From Cyanodermella asteris (taxonomy: Eukaryota; Ascomycota; Lecanoromycetes; Ostropales; Stictidaceae), in assembly GCA_900618795.1 (NCBI GenBank), contig UYJD01000009.1, forward strand, positions 431,458 through 495,457: a DNA stretch of 64,000 bases, written 5' to 3'. The notes beneath the pieces were generated by a model that saw nothing but the letters and a program-made list of their open reading frames with translations, was not told the DNA's origin and ran no database searches. Made by a program: the position numbers and the translations under genes. Positions 50,159 through 61,697 of this stretch are shown in pieces; the stretch's first letter is position 1, and each line of letters begins with the position of its first letter.

Positions 50159-50918
50159 TCACTTCTTGCCTGCCGGAGTCTTGACGTTGTTCGATAGCCA
50201 GGTGAGGCCCTCAAATATACCCTCACCGGTGGTCGCGCAACTAGGTACGACATACCAGATGTGATCTTTCAGTTGACCAAGCTTGAGCCGCTCCTGGACT
50301 TCTTGTGGAGTCATGGCGCCTCCAATGTCTTGCTTGTTAGCAAAGACTAGTAGCAGTGCCTCTTTCATTTCGCGGTCGAGGATGATGCGATGCAACTCTT
50401 GTCGTGCTTCGTCGATTCGGTTGCGATCGTTGCTGTCAATGACGAAGATGAGGCCTTGGGTGCCTGTACGCAAGCAGCATTAGCATGGGGTCCGTCGATT
50501 TTGAAATATCACCTAACATCGCGAATTGTAACAGCCGAGGACAATGGCAATTATAGCTGCGTGTTGACGAGGGAGGGGGAGCGTATCATCCACCAACCTG
50601 AGAAGTAGTGCCTCCATAATGGTCTGATCTTATCCTGTCCACCAACGTCCCAGACATTGAACTTGACATTCTTGTAAGTGACTGTTTCAACGTTGAATCC
50701 GACTGTAGGAATTGTGGTGACGTCCGAGTTTAGCTTGAGCTTGTAGAGGATTGCTGTTCAGAGCGTCAGCCACATTATGCTCGCAATCGGAATCGATCCG
50801 CAAGGGCTGGAACGAGGCGCTTACTCGTCTTTCCCGCAGCATCAAGACCCAACATTAGCAATCGCATCTCCTTGCTGCCGAACAGCTTCCCCAGCGCCTT
50901 GCTCAACTGGGCCCCCAT
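50159..50918 (-). CDS. ADP-ribosylation factor, Arf6-like small GTPase
   Basis: Three exons: 50918-50825, 50753-50598 and 50463-50159, giving 184 aa. N-terminus [20 protein letters not shown] has Gly2 for myristoylation. GTPase motifs: P-loop GLDAAGKT (24-31), switch [11 protein letters not shown], switch [23 protein letters not shown] and SCATTGEG. The [16 protein letters not shown] stretch and short N-terminal helix favour the Arf6/ArfB class over Arf1, which acts in endocytosis and polarity at the plasma membrane. Introns (GTAAGC/ACAG and GTTGG/ACAG) fall in conserved Arf positions. Upstream is an A/C-rich promoter with no gene. Confidence 0.94.
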
Positions 50919-51849
50919 GGTGGCAGATGTGTCTGTCGCAGTGGTATCACGACCAAGTCAGATGCGCGAGGCTATACGATAAGCGTGCTAAGAGAGTGTG
51001 TTGTTGCCAAATGGTAAGCGGCAGTAGTAGCAGTGAATGGGAGCGAGCGATGTTTAGTGATTTCTTGTTTGTGGTGGTGGTGGGAGCGGGCACGCGTGGG
51101 TGACGGCGGATGGTTCTGCGATTTGTCGCCAACGCCCGGACCCTGTCTCTTATAGACGCAGTGGCCGAATGCGAAAGGGGAGACGAAGACGATAAGCTTG
51201 TTAGATGGGGAGAGTGAGCGTATGACGATGGGTGTCAAGGGGGAGTATCTGGTTGCCGAGTCGCGCGCAGCAGCAGGCCGTCGCAGGGATGATTGTGGAG
51301 TCGCATCATGAACTTCAAATTGGCAATTGGACGGCGTGACCGAAAGGGGTAAGGTTGCGCGCCCTTCAATTCCCTTCAATCACCTACCTTTCGCCAGCCT
51401 TGATTTCTGTCTCCCTGCCACCGGCCTCTGCAGAGCGGTGGACTTGGGACTGTACTATCATGGCTCATTTATCGGTACAGTGCCCTGTCCCTGTCCCTGC
51501 ATGCTCGAACTATGCTTGCGCTGCGTTAATTTAGCAACACATGGTAACATGCAAACACCCTCCGGAGCTTTGACTTTGATCTTCAACAACCTATAAGTTA
51601 GCTGGCCCCTTAGGCTGCTATCAACAGGACGTGAGCGGGTTGGCGGAGATGACTTTCTGCAGTTCAACGTCTGGCATCAACGACCCAATTGACCGGCTGC
51701 AGGCAGTCATCAGACGTCAGCTATTTCGAGCGGCAGTCGTAAGCTCGCTCGGTGACATTACCAGGATACGCCTCAACGGACGCGGCATAGCTTATTGGAT
51801 ATTGCTTCATTTCTCTGCCATCGTACCTGACGTCGGGCCTGCATCAAAA
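50919..51849. other. Intergenic region
   Basis: Promoter side of the Arf gene and 3' end of the racemase gene. ORFs such as 50972-51379 (minus) are Ser/Thr/His-rich and lack domains. Confidence 0.45.
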
Positions 51850-52668
51850 TCACACTTTACTCAGTATCATGCTTGCAGCTGTGCAGAACGCAGCCTTGAC
51901 CCCATCTACCACCTTGACCTCCTTGGGCACCACTTCTCTCACCACCGCTTCTAGCTCGGCCATGCCAGCGCAGCCTAGGACAACAGCTTTGAGCTCGGAG
52001 CCCTCCTCGCCGGTAGCAAGCAAAGCTTCCGTTGCTTTGGTCAGCCGCCGTCTCACGTCCGCCGGGTCAGCGTCATGGAGCTCGCTGGCGTTCAGTCCAG
52101 TGCTTTGCACTCCGGCGAATCTGCCTGGTGCAGCATCGACAGGCTGACCGCCGGTGGGTAGAGCAAGCACCACTTGAACAGCCTCGGTGAGCAGCGATTC
52201 CCAAACTTTTCCCGTCGTTACGATGCCCCATGTTCCTTGCGAGCCCTGATCTGTGCGAGACTGTCCGCATACGCCAATGGCCATGGCCACGCTGCTCTCG
52301 AAAATGCCGACGCTGGGCTTGTCGGGGTATTCTTTGCGTAGGATACCCGTCAAAGGGTGAGCGCTGTAGCAGGCGACAACGAACCCTGCGTACCGCGATG
52401 CGCTTTCCCTGATTGAAGGTAGACAGTACTGTACGCTCTCCTCTGCATCTTCCTCGTTGTTGATTGAGTTGGGTCCTCCTGGAGCGGTGAAAAGATCATA
52501 TGTGATCTGATCGGGTCAAAATGCTGTTGAACTGACTCGAATCTCCGTACTCACTCCAGTCGCATCGAATCTCAGACTTTCCAAGACAGGTTTCAACGTA
52601 TCTGTCATGATCTTGTTGCTGTTTGGGTTGATCACAAGAATGCGTGAATTGTCCATTCTGATCTGCAT
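51850..52668 (-). CDS. Asp/Glu/hydantoin racemase family protein (Dcg1-like)
   Basis: Two exons, 52668-52555 and 52506-51850, with a phase-0 intron (GTGAGT, ATCAG), giving 256 aa. Start is either MQIRMDNSRILVINPN (52668) or the inner Met at 52656. The opening ILVINPNSNKIMTDTL is the Dcg1/hydantoin racemase hallmark. The two catalytic cysteines are expected in VVACYSAHP and VVLGCAGMAEL; both are present. Yeast DCG1 is nitrogen-regulated and lies by allantoin genes; bacterial members racemise 5-substituted hydantoins or convert allantoin isomers. Guanine deaminase, another purine-nitrogen enzyme, is 5 kb away but not adjacent. Length typical. Confidence 0.88.
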
Positions 52669-52956
52669 GGGTGTGGTCTTTCTGTAGCCGTGTCAGCTGT
52701 TGCAAGACGTCGCGTTCAGACTCTTGCGCAATGTTTCCTTATGCCCTTGCTTGCAGTTGTGAGAAACGGGCTCGAATACGGCAATGACGAATTTTGGCGG
52801 GCGGGACAGCTCACGTGATCCTTGAAGCGCGAGGAATTATTTTGTAAAATCATAAGCCTGCAGCAACGCTTGGTGGCATTGAGAAAAGGCATATTGACGA
52901 CCATAAATCATGTTTGTTCATTCATAAGCGCGATTCAAGCTTACATCGAATCATGC

Positions 52957-54465
52957 CTATCCTCGTGGTCCCAGCTTCTCCAATACTCGCGTACCCTGTT
53001 CTTCCCATTCTGCTTTCGATACCCACATGTTCTCCTTGTCCGCCATCTGCGAGAGGTTAGTGATCCAGTCGCATGGAGTTGGAAGTGGTGTTATAATGAA
53101 TGAAACTCACAATGTTCGCAAGCACAGCACCGCCAAGGAAGACCATATGTCTTCGTCGTGGTGGATCCTCTATTCGGACCTTGAATTTCTGTATATCGTC
53201 AGCTGTGCGTCAATGATGAATTCCAGCGTACTTACATTCAGACGTTCAGGATTGCCATTCAAGACTCGCGTGAGCCATAATTGTTTGATCTCCTTCTCTA
53301 ATCTGCTCGGCAAACCCGGATACATACTGCTGCCACCACTGAGCACGATAGCCTTGTAAAGACTGCTTCGTACGTCCACGTCCGCCTTTTGAATGCACTG
53401 GAAGAGGGATTCCGCAAGACCAGGTTGCTCCACGTCCACAAGATGAGGTTGGAACAAGCATTCCGGTGCCTCGAAGCGTTCACTGCCCACGCGGATCACA
53501 CGCCCGTCGGGCAGGGTGTAACTCTCGACCAACACAGTCGTGTCCTCCGATAGCCTCTTGTCCAGCTCGAGATCGTAACTGACGTAGCAAAGCTTCTCTT
53601 TCATCTGTCGGACGGTCTCGAAATCGGCCGTTCTGTTCAAGGCGTAACCGCGGCGCAAGAGTAGAGCAATCAGATTGCGCGTAACGTCTCGACCGGCAAC
53701 ATCCAGACGCCGTGTCAATTGGTTGAGGACCGTTGATTCGTAGACCGGGACAATGTGCGTGACACCATCTCCCGAATCCACCACAACACCACTGCTAAGA
53801 CCTGACATGTGGTCAGTAACAGCGCCACAGGTTGCACGTTCGTTGGAAGGACTTACCTTGAGCGTAGAGGGCAAGCACAGCCTGGATAGCGACGTAAACT
53901 CCCCCGAACTGGTATCGCTCAAACATGACCTCGCACATCTTCTCGCGATTCTTCAGTGGATTCATAGGTGGTTCCGTTAGTAAGATCTTGCGGCCGGTCG
54001 GATCTATGCGCATCTTCTCCGCAAATGTGAAGTCCCATAGATGCTCCATGTCATCCCATCTTTTGATTATACCATTCTCCATCTGTCGCCTGAATTAGTC
54101 TGCCATCATCTTCTGAATCTTGGCGTGTCTCCTCACGGGGTATGTGATCTGTAGCATAGATCTCGCCGCTGCTGCCTCGTCCCCGCACATGACATCCTTG
54201 ACTGCAATGTCGCCATCGCGCTCTTCGGATCTGAGAATCGGTCGACCGACGATTGAAGGGAACTGGTGTTCTGGAAAGTTCTTTAAGGTGTCAGCAGATT
54301 TGTCTCTGTCGGGCAATGGTAGAACTGAGGTATATCACGGGCATACCTGCGCTGCATATCCGACTTTCAGGAACCCAGTTCCTCCATCGAGGACTGTAGT
54401 CAAAGTCAGCGAGAGTTTGAAAACACGGAGACCATAGATGTCATACCAATGGGTGCCTCAGCCAT
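52957..54465 (-). CDS. ARP2: Actin-related protein 2 (Arp2/3 complex)
   Basis: Seven exons: 54465-54447, 54393-54347, 54280-54137, 54082-53857, 53801-53236, 53188-53111 and 53046-52957. Together 389 aa, exactly the family size. The joined protein begins [20 protein letters not shown], continues with [93 protein letters not shown] and ends [13 protein letters not shown]. All introns have GTRNG donors and AG acceptors and all joins keep frame, including a 19-nt first exon. Arp2 with Arp3 nucleates branched actin filaments at endocytic patches. Several internal introns contain in-frame stops, confirming splicing is required. Confidence 0.96.
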
Positions 54466-55018
54466 TTTCAACCACCTGTGAGCTGTTTGTTGAAGCCACT
54501 GAGCGAGTGTGTTAGTGTTGCTCGTGCCTGGAGCTGGCGTAGAGTGCGGGCGGGATGATGCGGCTTCAGGTCCGAGCCACGCTAACTCCGTCCAAACTAG
54601 AGGCCACTGACGTCTGTTTCTGGCTGTCTCTACCGTAGCGAACCGTCTCCATTGAAACCGCTGTTCGGGCTTTTGGGCAACCAAGTCACATCAGCTGAGC
54701 GAAGCATTCATCCTGAAGAGTACTACTGCATGTTTGGAGGCGGGTGTTCATTATATCAGACTGCAAATTCCTCTTGCCTTGGTATCAAAATTCTCGAATC
54801 CTAAACAGTGCTCACGAGATGGCCACCCTTGAGGGACCCGATTCTATGGCGCAGATGAGCACCTCCACCTGGCGGAGTTCCTGCATTCAACTTTGCTCAA
54901 TCCGTTCTCCGTCGCAAAGCTTGTCAAATTTCCCCAAAACCTTTGTCCGTGGTTCCATTAACGTCGTTTCAAAAACTCCTGGCGCCGAAATAGATGCAGC
55001 ATGCCTATTCTCGATCTC
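54466..55018. other. Intergenic region upstream of ARP2
   Basis: Holds the ARP2 promoter and the 3' end of the copper-fist gene. No gene seen. Confidence 0.45.
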
Positions 55019-56494
55019 TCACAATCCACCTCCCGTCTGCGTGGAGGTACTCGCGTGTATACCGTTGCTCAAGCCGTTTGTCATGGGCAAGTGATTGCTC
55101 TTGCGAGGGTTGTGCACGGCACAATCGGCGCATCGGCATGACGTACCACAATCGCAAGAATCTTTGGCACACGGATCGTTGAGTTGGACGAGGTACGTGA
55201 AGCGTGAGTTCGGATCCTGCGAGAAGGTGGGCGTGCTCGACGTTGCATAACCTGTAAATGCAGAATCCGTGGAAGGCTCAACGTATGATGGCGTTGGGGG
55301 TGCCACAAAGTCGTCCAGGCTTGCAAACGACTGAAGATCCTGGGGGCCCATGTGGCTCATGAGTTCACCAACCCTCGCACGAGTCTCGTTATTGTTGGGA
55401 TGCGTCGGACAGAACTCGCAGGGGCACTTGCCGTCGGCGCAGTCACAGGGTTTGTTGCTAGTGGCCGAGCAACACGCACTTCCGATGCCATCGTCGACAC
55501 GGGTTTGAGGTGTGGGAGTACAGCAAGATGCACGGGGTGTTGGCGTACAGCACGAGGCGAAGCCCAAATTACTGGTGCCATTCGAGCTTACCGCATGCAG
55601 ATCCGGGCTGTAGCCTCTACCTCCTTCGGTCTGGAGGCGAGGATCGAAAACGGGCTGGTCGAGATGAGAATGCGTGTTACCGTTTATGAAAGTCGGAGAA
55701 GACAAGATATTTCCATGTTGTGGGTGACACGGTTCGAGAGGGGGCAGCATATTGAAATGCTGGTCCAGGAAGTTGGGCGTGTCAAAAGGCGAATATGGGT
55801 GAGCGCTGTTCCCGTGATCGCAAGAGCTGATTTGAATAGGGACCATGCTGTTCCAGTCCTGGGACTGGTACGGATAGGATGCAAGGCTGGTTGGTGGAGG
55901 AAGAACATGGTGGTGATGAGCGTGTGTGTGGCCATGATTATGCCCATGACTATGGGAATGTGCGTGGCTGTGAGAATGGCCATGGCTATGATTGTGGCCA
56001 TGATGATGATGAGATCCGTGGTTGTGAAGGTGAGCATGAGCCCCAGTAGAATGCACATGATTGCCATTACCGTTGGCATGGGCTCCGCTGCCATTCCTGA
56101 ACGGGCTCGATGCTGATGTCGCGGAACTGAGTTGGCTCAGGGTAGGACTTTGAAGCGAAGGCAGTGTCGTAGGTGTGCTACCATTCGTCTGGGGCAACAT
56201 GTCACCGGTGCGCGGGTCATAATTTGGTGCTTCAGCAGGCGTCGGCAGAACGCGCTTTGTTTCTCGAGGAGCGCAGAGACAAGTGCCATCGTCCAGCCTC
56301 CTGATTTCCACCATCATGACCTGTTCCTCACCGCACTCGCAGGCATCCTTTTCCGGATGAGGGCAGCGTGTCAGAGGACGACCAGGACGCTTGACGCGGA
56401 CCATCCATCGATCCCAATGATTGCACTTGGCCGTACGATGACCACGGATGCATGGTAGACAGGCCCATTTTTGGCCATACTCGTCGCGTGGCAT
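55019..56494 (-). CDS. Copper-fist transcription factor with histidine-rich tract
   Basis: A single exon, 491 aa. The copper-fist domain is N-terminal (1-45): zinc ligands C12-x2-C15-x8-C24-x-H26 in ACLPCIRGHRTAKCNHW, with the DNA-contact IRGHR and the minor-groove motif KRPGRP. Residues 139-196 hold about 28 histidines in HxH repeats. Later come cysteine clusters: ASCCTPTP twice, CDCADGKCPCEFC (about 355-370) and CDCGTSCRCADC (about 450), resembling the copper-sensing CxC arrays of Cuf1, Mac1 and Grisea. The protein should sense Cu(I) and control copper uptake or detoxification genes. N-terminal start differs from the usual MIIIDG..., but the ligands are complete. It could regulate the metallothionein in this window (inference). 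Confidence 0.93.
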   Translation of the reverse strand: MPRDEYGQKWACLPCIRGHRTAKCNHWDRWMVRVKRPGRPLTRCPHPEKDACECGEEQVMMVEIRRLDDGTCLCAPRETKRVLPTPAEAPNYDPRTGDMLPQTNGSTPTTLPSLQSPTLSQLSSATSASSPFRNGSGAHANGNGNHVHSTGAHAHLHNHGSHHHHGHNHSHGHSHSHAHSHSHGHNHGHTHAHHHHVLPPPTSLASYPYQSQDWNSMVPIQISSCDHGNSAHPYSPFDTPNFLDQHFNMLPPLEPCHPQHGNILSSPTFINGNTHSHLDQPVFDPRLQTEGGRGYSPDLHAVSSNGTSNLGFASCCTPTPRASCCTPTPQTRVDDGIGSACCSATSNKPCDCADGKCPCEFCPTHPNNNETRARVGELMSHMGPQDLQSFASLDDFVAPPTPSYVEPSTDSAFTGYATSSTPTFSQDPNSRFTYLVQLNDPCAKDSCDCGTSCRCADCAVHNPRKSNHLPMTNGLSNGIHASTSTQTGGGL

Positions 56495-57210
56495 TTTGGT
56501 CGAGATAGGAGCTCGAGCGTTCGAGTCCTGTGAGGTACAATGGACAAAGAGGTAACGGGGCGTTTATACCGTCGGTTCGCTGGACTGAATAGTGGCCGAA
56601 CTGGGGATGAAAATTGTGTGGATGTCGGGAAAACAACTCTGTCAGAAAGTCATCGCTCGAATTGCTGGTAGCAATTGAATGGCTCCAAAGTGTGGTGAAG
56701 TGTTATGACTTTGCTCGACTCGTCACGGACGAGCAAGAGGCCAGTCTTACAAATCGGACCTCAGGGGAACACACAAACGATAACGGGCCGGAACCTCCAC
56801 AGACTCATATCCGGGGTGAGATGTGAGGATGGAGATGCGATGATGGCGCCAGCTAATCTTTGTGGCTCACCTCAACATGCAGTCTGTGCCCATGTTCCCA
56901 AGTCAGAGCCGGAGTGCATTGCCTTGGGAAGTGGACCCCGCTTCAAAAGCCCTTTGCGGCCGGCTGTTTCTAACGGCGAGACTGCTGACTCAGCACCTTC
57001 CGCGTCCCGAGCCAGATTTCGAGCAGCCGCGTGCAGAAGTAATGACCAGCTTCACCCTCCAACGTCCAATTCAGTTCGCCCTTTTGTTCTCCGCTGCATC
57101 GCGTGTCTACCGGATCTACCCTGCGCCGCCAGACGCTGTAGACATTGGGAACCTCAGGTTGTCTGCCTACCTACAAAATCACAATTTTGGCGTCGTACTG
57201 AGTAGCTAGG
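56495..57210. other. Divergent intergenic region
   Basis: Common upstream region of the copper-fist gene and the dynactin p25 gene. ORFs 56705-57205 and 56862-57209 (plus) have no domain. Confidence 0.45.
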
Positions 57211-57837
57211 ATGCCTCCAAAGAAGGTTGGAGAGTGGATTGAAACAGTACGTGTACACGGCTTGCAAGTGATTGTCATGTGAGCTTTTCTGACGGACATC
57301 GTAAAGGATACTGGGAACAAGATATCCCGGCGCGCCCATATCCATGGACCGACCAATATCATTATCACAGGCAAATCTATTGTCTGTCCGGATGTCACTT
57401 TACGTGGTGATCTCGTCCGGATCGTGCCTCCTTCTCAGCCTACCCCGGGAGCTCCTGTAAAACAAGTTCCGCAAGTGTCGATTGCAACAGGTCGTTACGT
57501 CTATCTATCTAGTGGCGCCGTCTTACACCCACCTTCAAGGATACACAGAGGTGCCTTTTCCCACCATCCGCTGAAGATCGGGGACAATGTCTTTGTAGGA
57601 AAATCGACATACATCCAAGCTGCTTCAATCGGCAGTAACGTTTGGATTGGGGAAAACGTGGTTCTCGGTAATCTTTGCATGATCAAAGATCATGTCAAGA
57701 TTCTCCCTGGCACCGTCGTCCCGGAAGGTATGACAATACCGAATGGGTGGATCGTCGCAGGCCGACCGGCTCGGTGGGTGGGCGATGTCGGCGTAGGTTG
57801 GGACGGTCCTGACAGGAACAACCCGGCTCAGATCTGA
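57211..57837 (+). CDS. DCTN5: Dynactin subunit 5 (p25)
   Basis: Two exons, 57211-57246 and 57307-57837, phase-0 intron (GTACGT, GTAAAG), giving 188 aa. Joined start: MPPKKVGEWIETDTGNKISR, where GE-x-IETDTGNK-(V/I)SRR is the p25 signature. A left-handed beta-helix of hexapeptide repeats follows: IIITGKSIVCPDVTLRGDLV, GRYVYLSSGAVLHPPS, LKIGDNVFVGKSTYIQAASI, NVWIGENVVLGNLCMIKDHV. p25 sits in the pointed-end complex of dynactin and links dynein to early endosomes in filamentous fungi. Length and motif order fit. It converges on guanine deaminase, 131 bp between stops. Confidence 0.93.
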
Positions 57838-57968
57838 GGCTTCGACTTGTGAACGCGTCTTGGGACGTCACCAATCTCGGATCTCTGCGTTCGCAGCGTC
57901 CGTCAGGACGTGATGCTGCCCGAAAACAATTGTTCGTCTCCATGAGTCAATGCCAATATGGGCAGTAT

Positions 57969-59426
57969 TCAAGGCTTCCCGCTGACAAGGCGGCCGGCGA
58001 CCCATACTGCGCGGGTGTTGCGATCATCGCCGCAGAACAACCACTTGGCAATAGTCTCCTCCCAGCCTTCATGGCCCCACAGCGCGACATCCCCCAAGCC
58101 CCCTTCGCCTTCGTCGCCGGCGACTTTGGGCCCTAGGTTGACTAGCTGGACGTCCCAATATTTACCAACCTCGAAGCTCCCGATCTTGTTGCTCATGTTG
58201 ACGCAGCTGGCCCCACCTCTGGTTGCCAGATACAGACATTCCTCAACGCTGAGTTTCAGCTTATCGCATTCTTGTTGGCTGCCTCCTTTTTGCTCTAGAT
58301 CGCTTGCTCTAAGTCTGCTGATACCACTGGCATTCTTTGCTGCGACGAGAACGGATGGTGAATAGCCGCCGCTGACGTCTGTACCAAGGCTCACGTCAAT
58401 TCCAGCATCGAGAAGCTCTCTGACCGGTGCCATCCCTGATGCTATGCAAGTATTGCTGACCGGGCAATGGCTGATCTTGGCGCCCCTTTTCTTGACAAGC
58501 TCGACCTCTGGTTGGGTCAGATGTACGGCATGTGCGAGAATGGTCTGTGGTCCTAGTAGTCCGAACGCATCATATACATGGGCGTAGCCGTCGTGGCCGG
58601 GAAACTGTTCCTGCACCAGGCTGATCTCACGTTTGTTTTCGGAAATGTGAGTCTGCACTGGAATGTTGGTGTTTGCGTGCAGCTCCCCAAGAGCCTTCTG
58701 GACAGCATCCGTACAGGACGGGGCAAAGCGGGGCGTAATTATGGGTGCAATGAGTCTGTTGTCCGGATCTAACTTCTTGATGTGATCAATGCACGCTTTG
58801 GTTGCTTCCAGTGAGGCTTCCGGCGATTTGTCCCTATACCACTCAGGCTGGAGATGAGAATCCATACATACTCGACCGATGAAAGCCCGTTGTCCGATGG
58901 AATAACAAATGTCGGCGAGCAGATTTGTAGAAGCAGCATCGTTTGTTGCGTAATAGGAAGCCGTTGTGGTCCCGTGCGCCAGAGTGCGCTTTACGGCGTG
59001 TGTGTAGACTGTCTTAGCCCGAGACAGATCTGCCAGGGATGACTCTGTCGGAAACGTGTATTTTTTCAGCCAGTCCATCAAGGTGGTCTTTCCGAAGATG
59101 CCCGCGTTTGGGAATTGTGAAGCGTGGATATGCGTATCTGCAGTTTTCAGCCGACGAAGCTTTGCATGACCACGGTTTCGTTACTCACCGACGAATCCAG
59201 GGAAGAAGAACTTGCAACTTTGCCCGTGCCAGTCAATCATGCTGACCACATCCCACTCCGGATAGCCTCTGAGCTTTCCGCCGTCCTCAAATGCTATGTT
59301 CCGTTCGACGAATTGAATGATACCATGCTCGTTGACTCCCACCGCAGCATTTTCCAGGACCTCGGTCTTGTCCAACGCCGTGCAATGCACGAACGTGCCC
59401 ATGTAGACTGTTTTCTTTAATGCCAT
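57969..59426 (-). CDS. Guanine deaminase
   Basis: Two exons, 59426-59189 and 59137-57969, phase-1 intron (GTGAGT, CTGCAG), giving 468 aa. Start MALKKTVYMGTFVHCTALDK. Zinc-site motifs of the amidohydrolase fold: PGFVDTHIHASQFPNAG (HxH at 82 and 84; the Asp is rebuilt across the splice), VQTHISENKREISLV, ILAHAVHLT, SHCPVSNTCIASG and SLGTDVSGGYSPS. The enzyme converts guanine to xanthine and ammonia in purine salvage/catabolism, in the cytosol. Length is typical of fungal guanine deaminases. C-terminus ends GRLVSGKP with no organelle signal. Confidence 0.94.
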
Positions 59427-60530
59427 TGTATCGATCAGTTGCCTGCAAAGCCCCTCGAAACCGCCGACTGTGATGATAAGTCAAACAAAGGACAACGCCA
59501 AACAAGCTACTTTAAAGTTCGCGCTACAGAACGCAGACGTTTGGTGTAAAAACGCGTTCATCAACAGTGGGAATGCGGACTCTTATTGAACGCCTGAGCA
59601 TAGGCCACCAATTCCAAGAATACTTGATTGCTGGAAACAAATGGTGGGGCATTGAGAAGGTCGTAAGCGGCAAGGCTAGACGATGATTCCATCTCCAAGT
59701 TTCATTTGCTCACCTCTCTGGTTGTAGATAAGGCCGGCGCCGAGAGCCGTGGCAGTGCGTGTGCCGGCGTCTAAAATGGCCAGGCGAGATGGGCCTCGGA
59801 TCCACCGCGTCTCACAACCTGGAATCGGGGGGTTTCCACGAGGAAAGTCCATGGCGATGGGGCTCGTGGCGGCCGGAGTCCAGCGCGTGGGGTGGGGCCG
59901 GCGGGAACTTTGTGTGGGGCCTGCGGCTTGTCTTGGTTGAGCTCATTGCTGAAGCTGGAGGCACCTTCCTGCTTTACAAACTCCGCGCCGTCGAAGGTGT
60001 GCAAACAAGCCACCAAGCTTGCTTGATACTGGGCTCAACGTACGCCTCAGAGTTCCAGATGTTTGCTTGGTCTGCCTCCCGCACATATCATGTTTTCAAG
60101 AGGCTTGACCTGAGGCGACTGGAGGCCTTCAAGGGACCACCGCACTAGTCAGCATCATGACCCCAGCTACGCACGCAACACACCTTCAAGAGGAGGAAGG
60201 CCCCGATTGAAAGAGCTCTTGAGCACTGATGTACAGCAGAAGGCGTGACCTGGGTACCACAGGCTGGAAGGCACGTCGAGTACCCGCATCGCTGCTGCCA
60301 ACCCAGGATGCACTGGCGAGAACTTGGAATCGCCAAAGAGGCCGGGCGGAAAACGAACCTGAACAGTTACTTAGCCATTTTCGATGAGAGGCATTGATTA
60401 ATGTCTACAGCCCGCGTATTACTACCCTCAAGTCTGTTGCTACCGGCCACTTGGAAGTCAAGGCAGCTTGTCCGTCCGTCCGTCCGTCCACCATCCCGAC
60501 GCTCACCTTCTATACCGACTAGCCCTGAAT
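59427..60530. other. Intergenic region with a TCCG microsatellite
   Basis: No convincing gene; the plus ORF 59759-60148 is Trp/Gly-rich without domain. At about 60470-60488 there are five tandem TCCG units just upstream of the F-box gene. Confidence 0.45.
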
Positions 60531-61697
60531 ATGGCCGCTGCTAACGGTGAGCATCGAATCTTGTCGGAGTTCGCGGATGTGACCTACCGAAGAGCTCCTG
60601 ATCATCTTGTTCTTTCTGACAACATGCCACCGTGGACGCACTAGAGGTCGGACTACGAAGAACGTCTCAAAGCCGAGCCAGACAAAGGCCTGTCCTTGCT
60701 CGGCGAGCTTCCACTTGAAACGTTCGTCATGGTTCTCAGAGTCCTCGATCTCGAGTCTCTTTTCAGCCTTGGCGCAGTTAACAGAAGAGCCTTCCTCATT
60801 GTCGAAGATCTTCCGGAGATCAGTACCATGCGTAAAGCCGCTCCCAATGTGCTACGAGCCTTCTTCGTGGTAGAAACGAGCCGTTGGTATTCTTGCCTAG
60901 ATGTCTACTCTGCTCTATGCACCTGGAAATGCCACGTCTGCAATGAATTTGGACCATACCTTAGCGCTTTGTCCTGCCAGCGACATTGTCTGCCGTGTAT
61001 CGACTCTTTTGGCCTGATTCCCATGCGTTTTGACCATGTTGCTTCACGACAGAGCTTTACTTCGGGTGCGTTAGAAAGGAGCACGATCTTAGGCATGTTC
61101 TGGAGGCGACGTCCCGATTTGTCGAACGTGCGGGCAATAAGGAGCTTGCCCGGTCACTATGGCCCGAACTGGGTGGCGCGGTTGAGGCGCGCGACTCTGC
61201 TTGACCAGTCTGCGTTCGAAATAGCAGTTGAGCCGGACGCGACCATCTGGCAGAGCTGGCGACCGATTCCTTCCTACGTACGACCAACCGGTTTCTTCGT
61301 GAATCATTTGGCTAGACGGGAAACCCAATACATGGCGCTTGTCGAGGCCCCCTACCTGGATAGGCGCTCAAAGATCGCTGAGTGGGGTACGAATTGTAAA
61401 GCTTGCCGTCAGGACGCGAACGAGCAAATTATCACATTACGTGGATCCAGACTGGATCCTCGAAATGCTTTCCTCAAACAAACTTTCGAGACGCATCGGA
61501 GAGAATGTGGGCCGATCCGCCAAAATGAGTTTGTCTTCCTTTGGGGTGGGCTTCGGTCGGTTCGCAAATGGTTTACTGACGTTTTCCCAGGCTTACAGGA
61601 CTGTACTTCCATGACAGAGCGACGAATACAGGCTCGACACCAGCACAAGTCGTGTCAACGAGACAGCCACTTTGATCGAAACAACAAAGCGGAATAG
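60531..61697 (+). CDS. F-box-like protein, N-terminal exon uncertain
   Basis: The main exon is open from 60645 to 61697. It reads LLGELPLETFVMVLRVLDLE then SLFSLGAVNRRAFLIVE, a fungal F-box (LP-x-E-x-x-x-x-x-L-x-x-L-D-L-x-x-L...N), followed by a long region with Cys pairs (CHVCNEFGPYLSALSCQRHC, a possible zinc knuckle, and NCKACRQ). F-box proteins recruit substrates to SCF ubiquitin ligases. An upstream ATG at 60531 (MAAANG) meets a GTGAGC donor, and a TAG acceptor stands at 60642-60644, but the joined frame does not match (phase 1 to phase 0). Either another donor is used, translation starts inside the exon (first ATG 60729), or one base is wrong. F-box call moderate to good. Confidence 0.7.
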
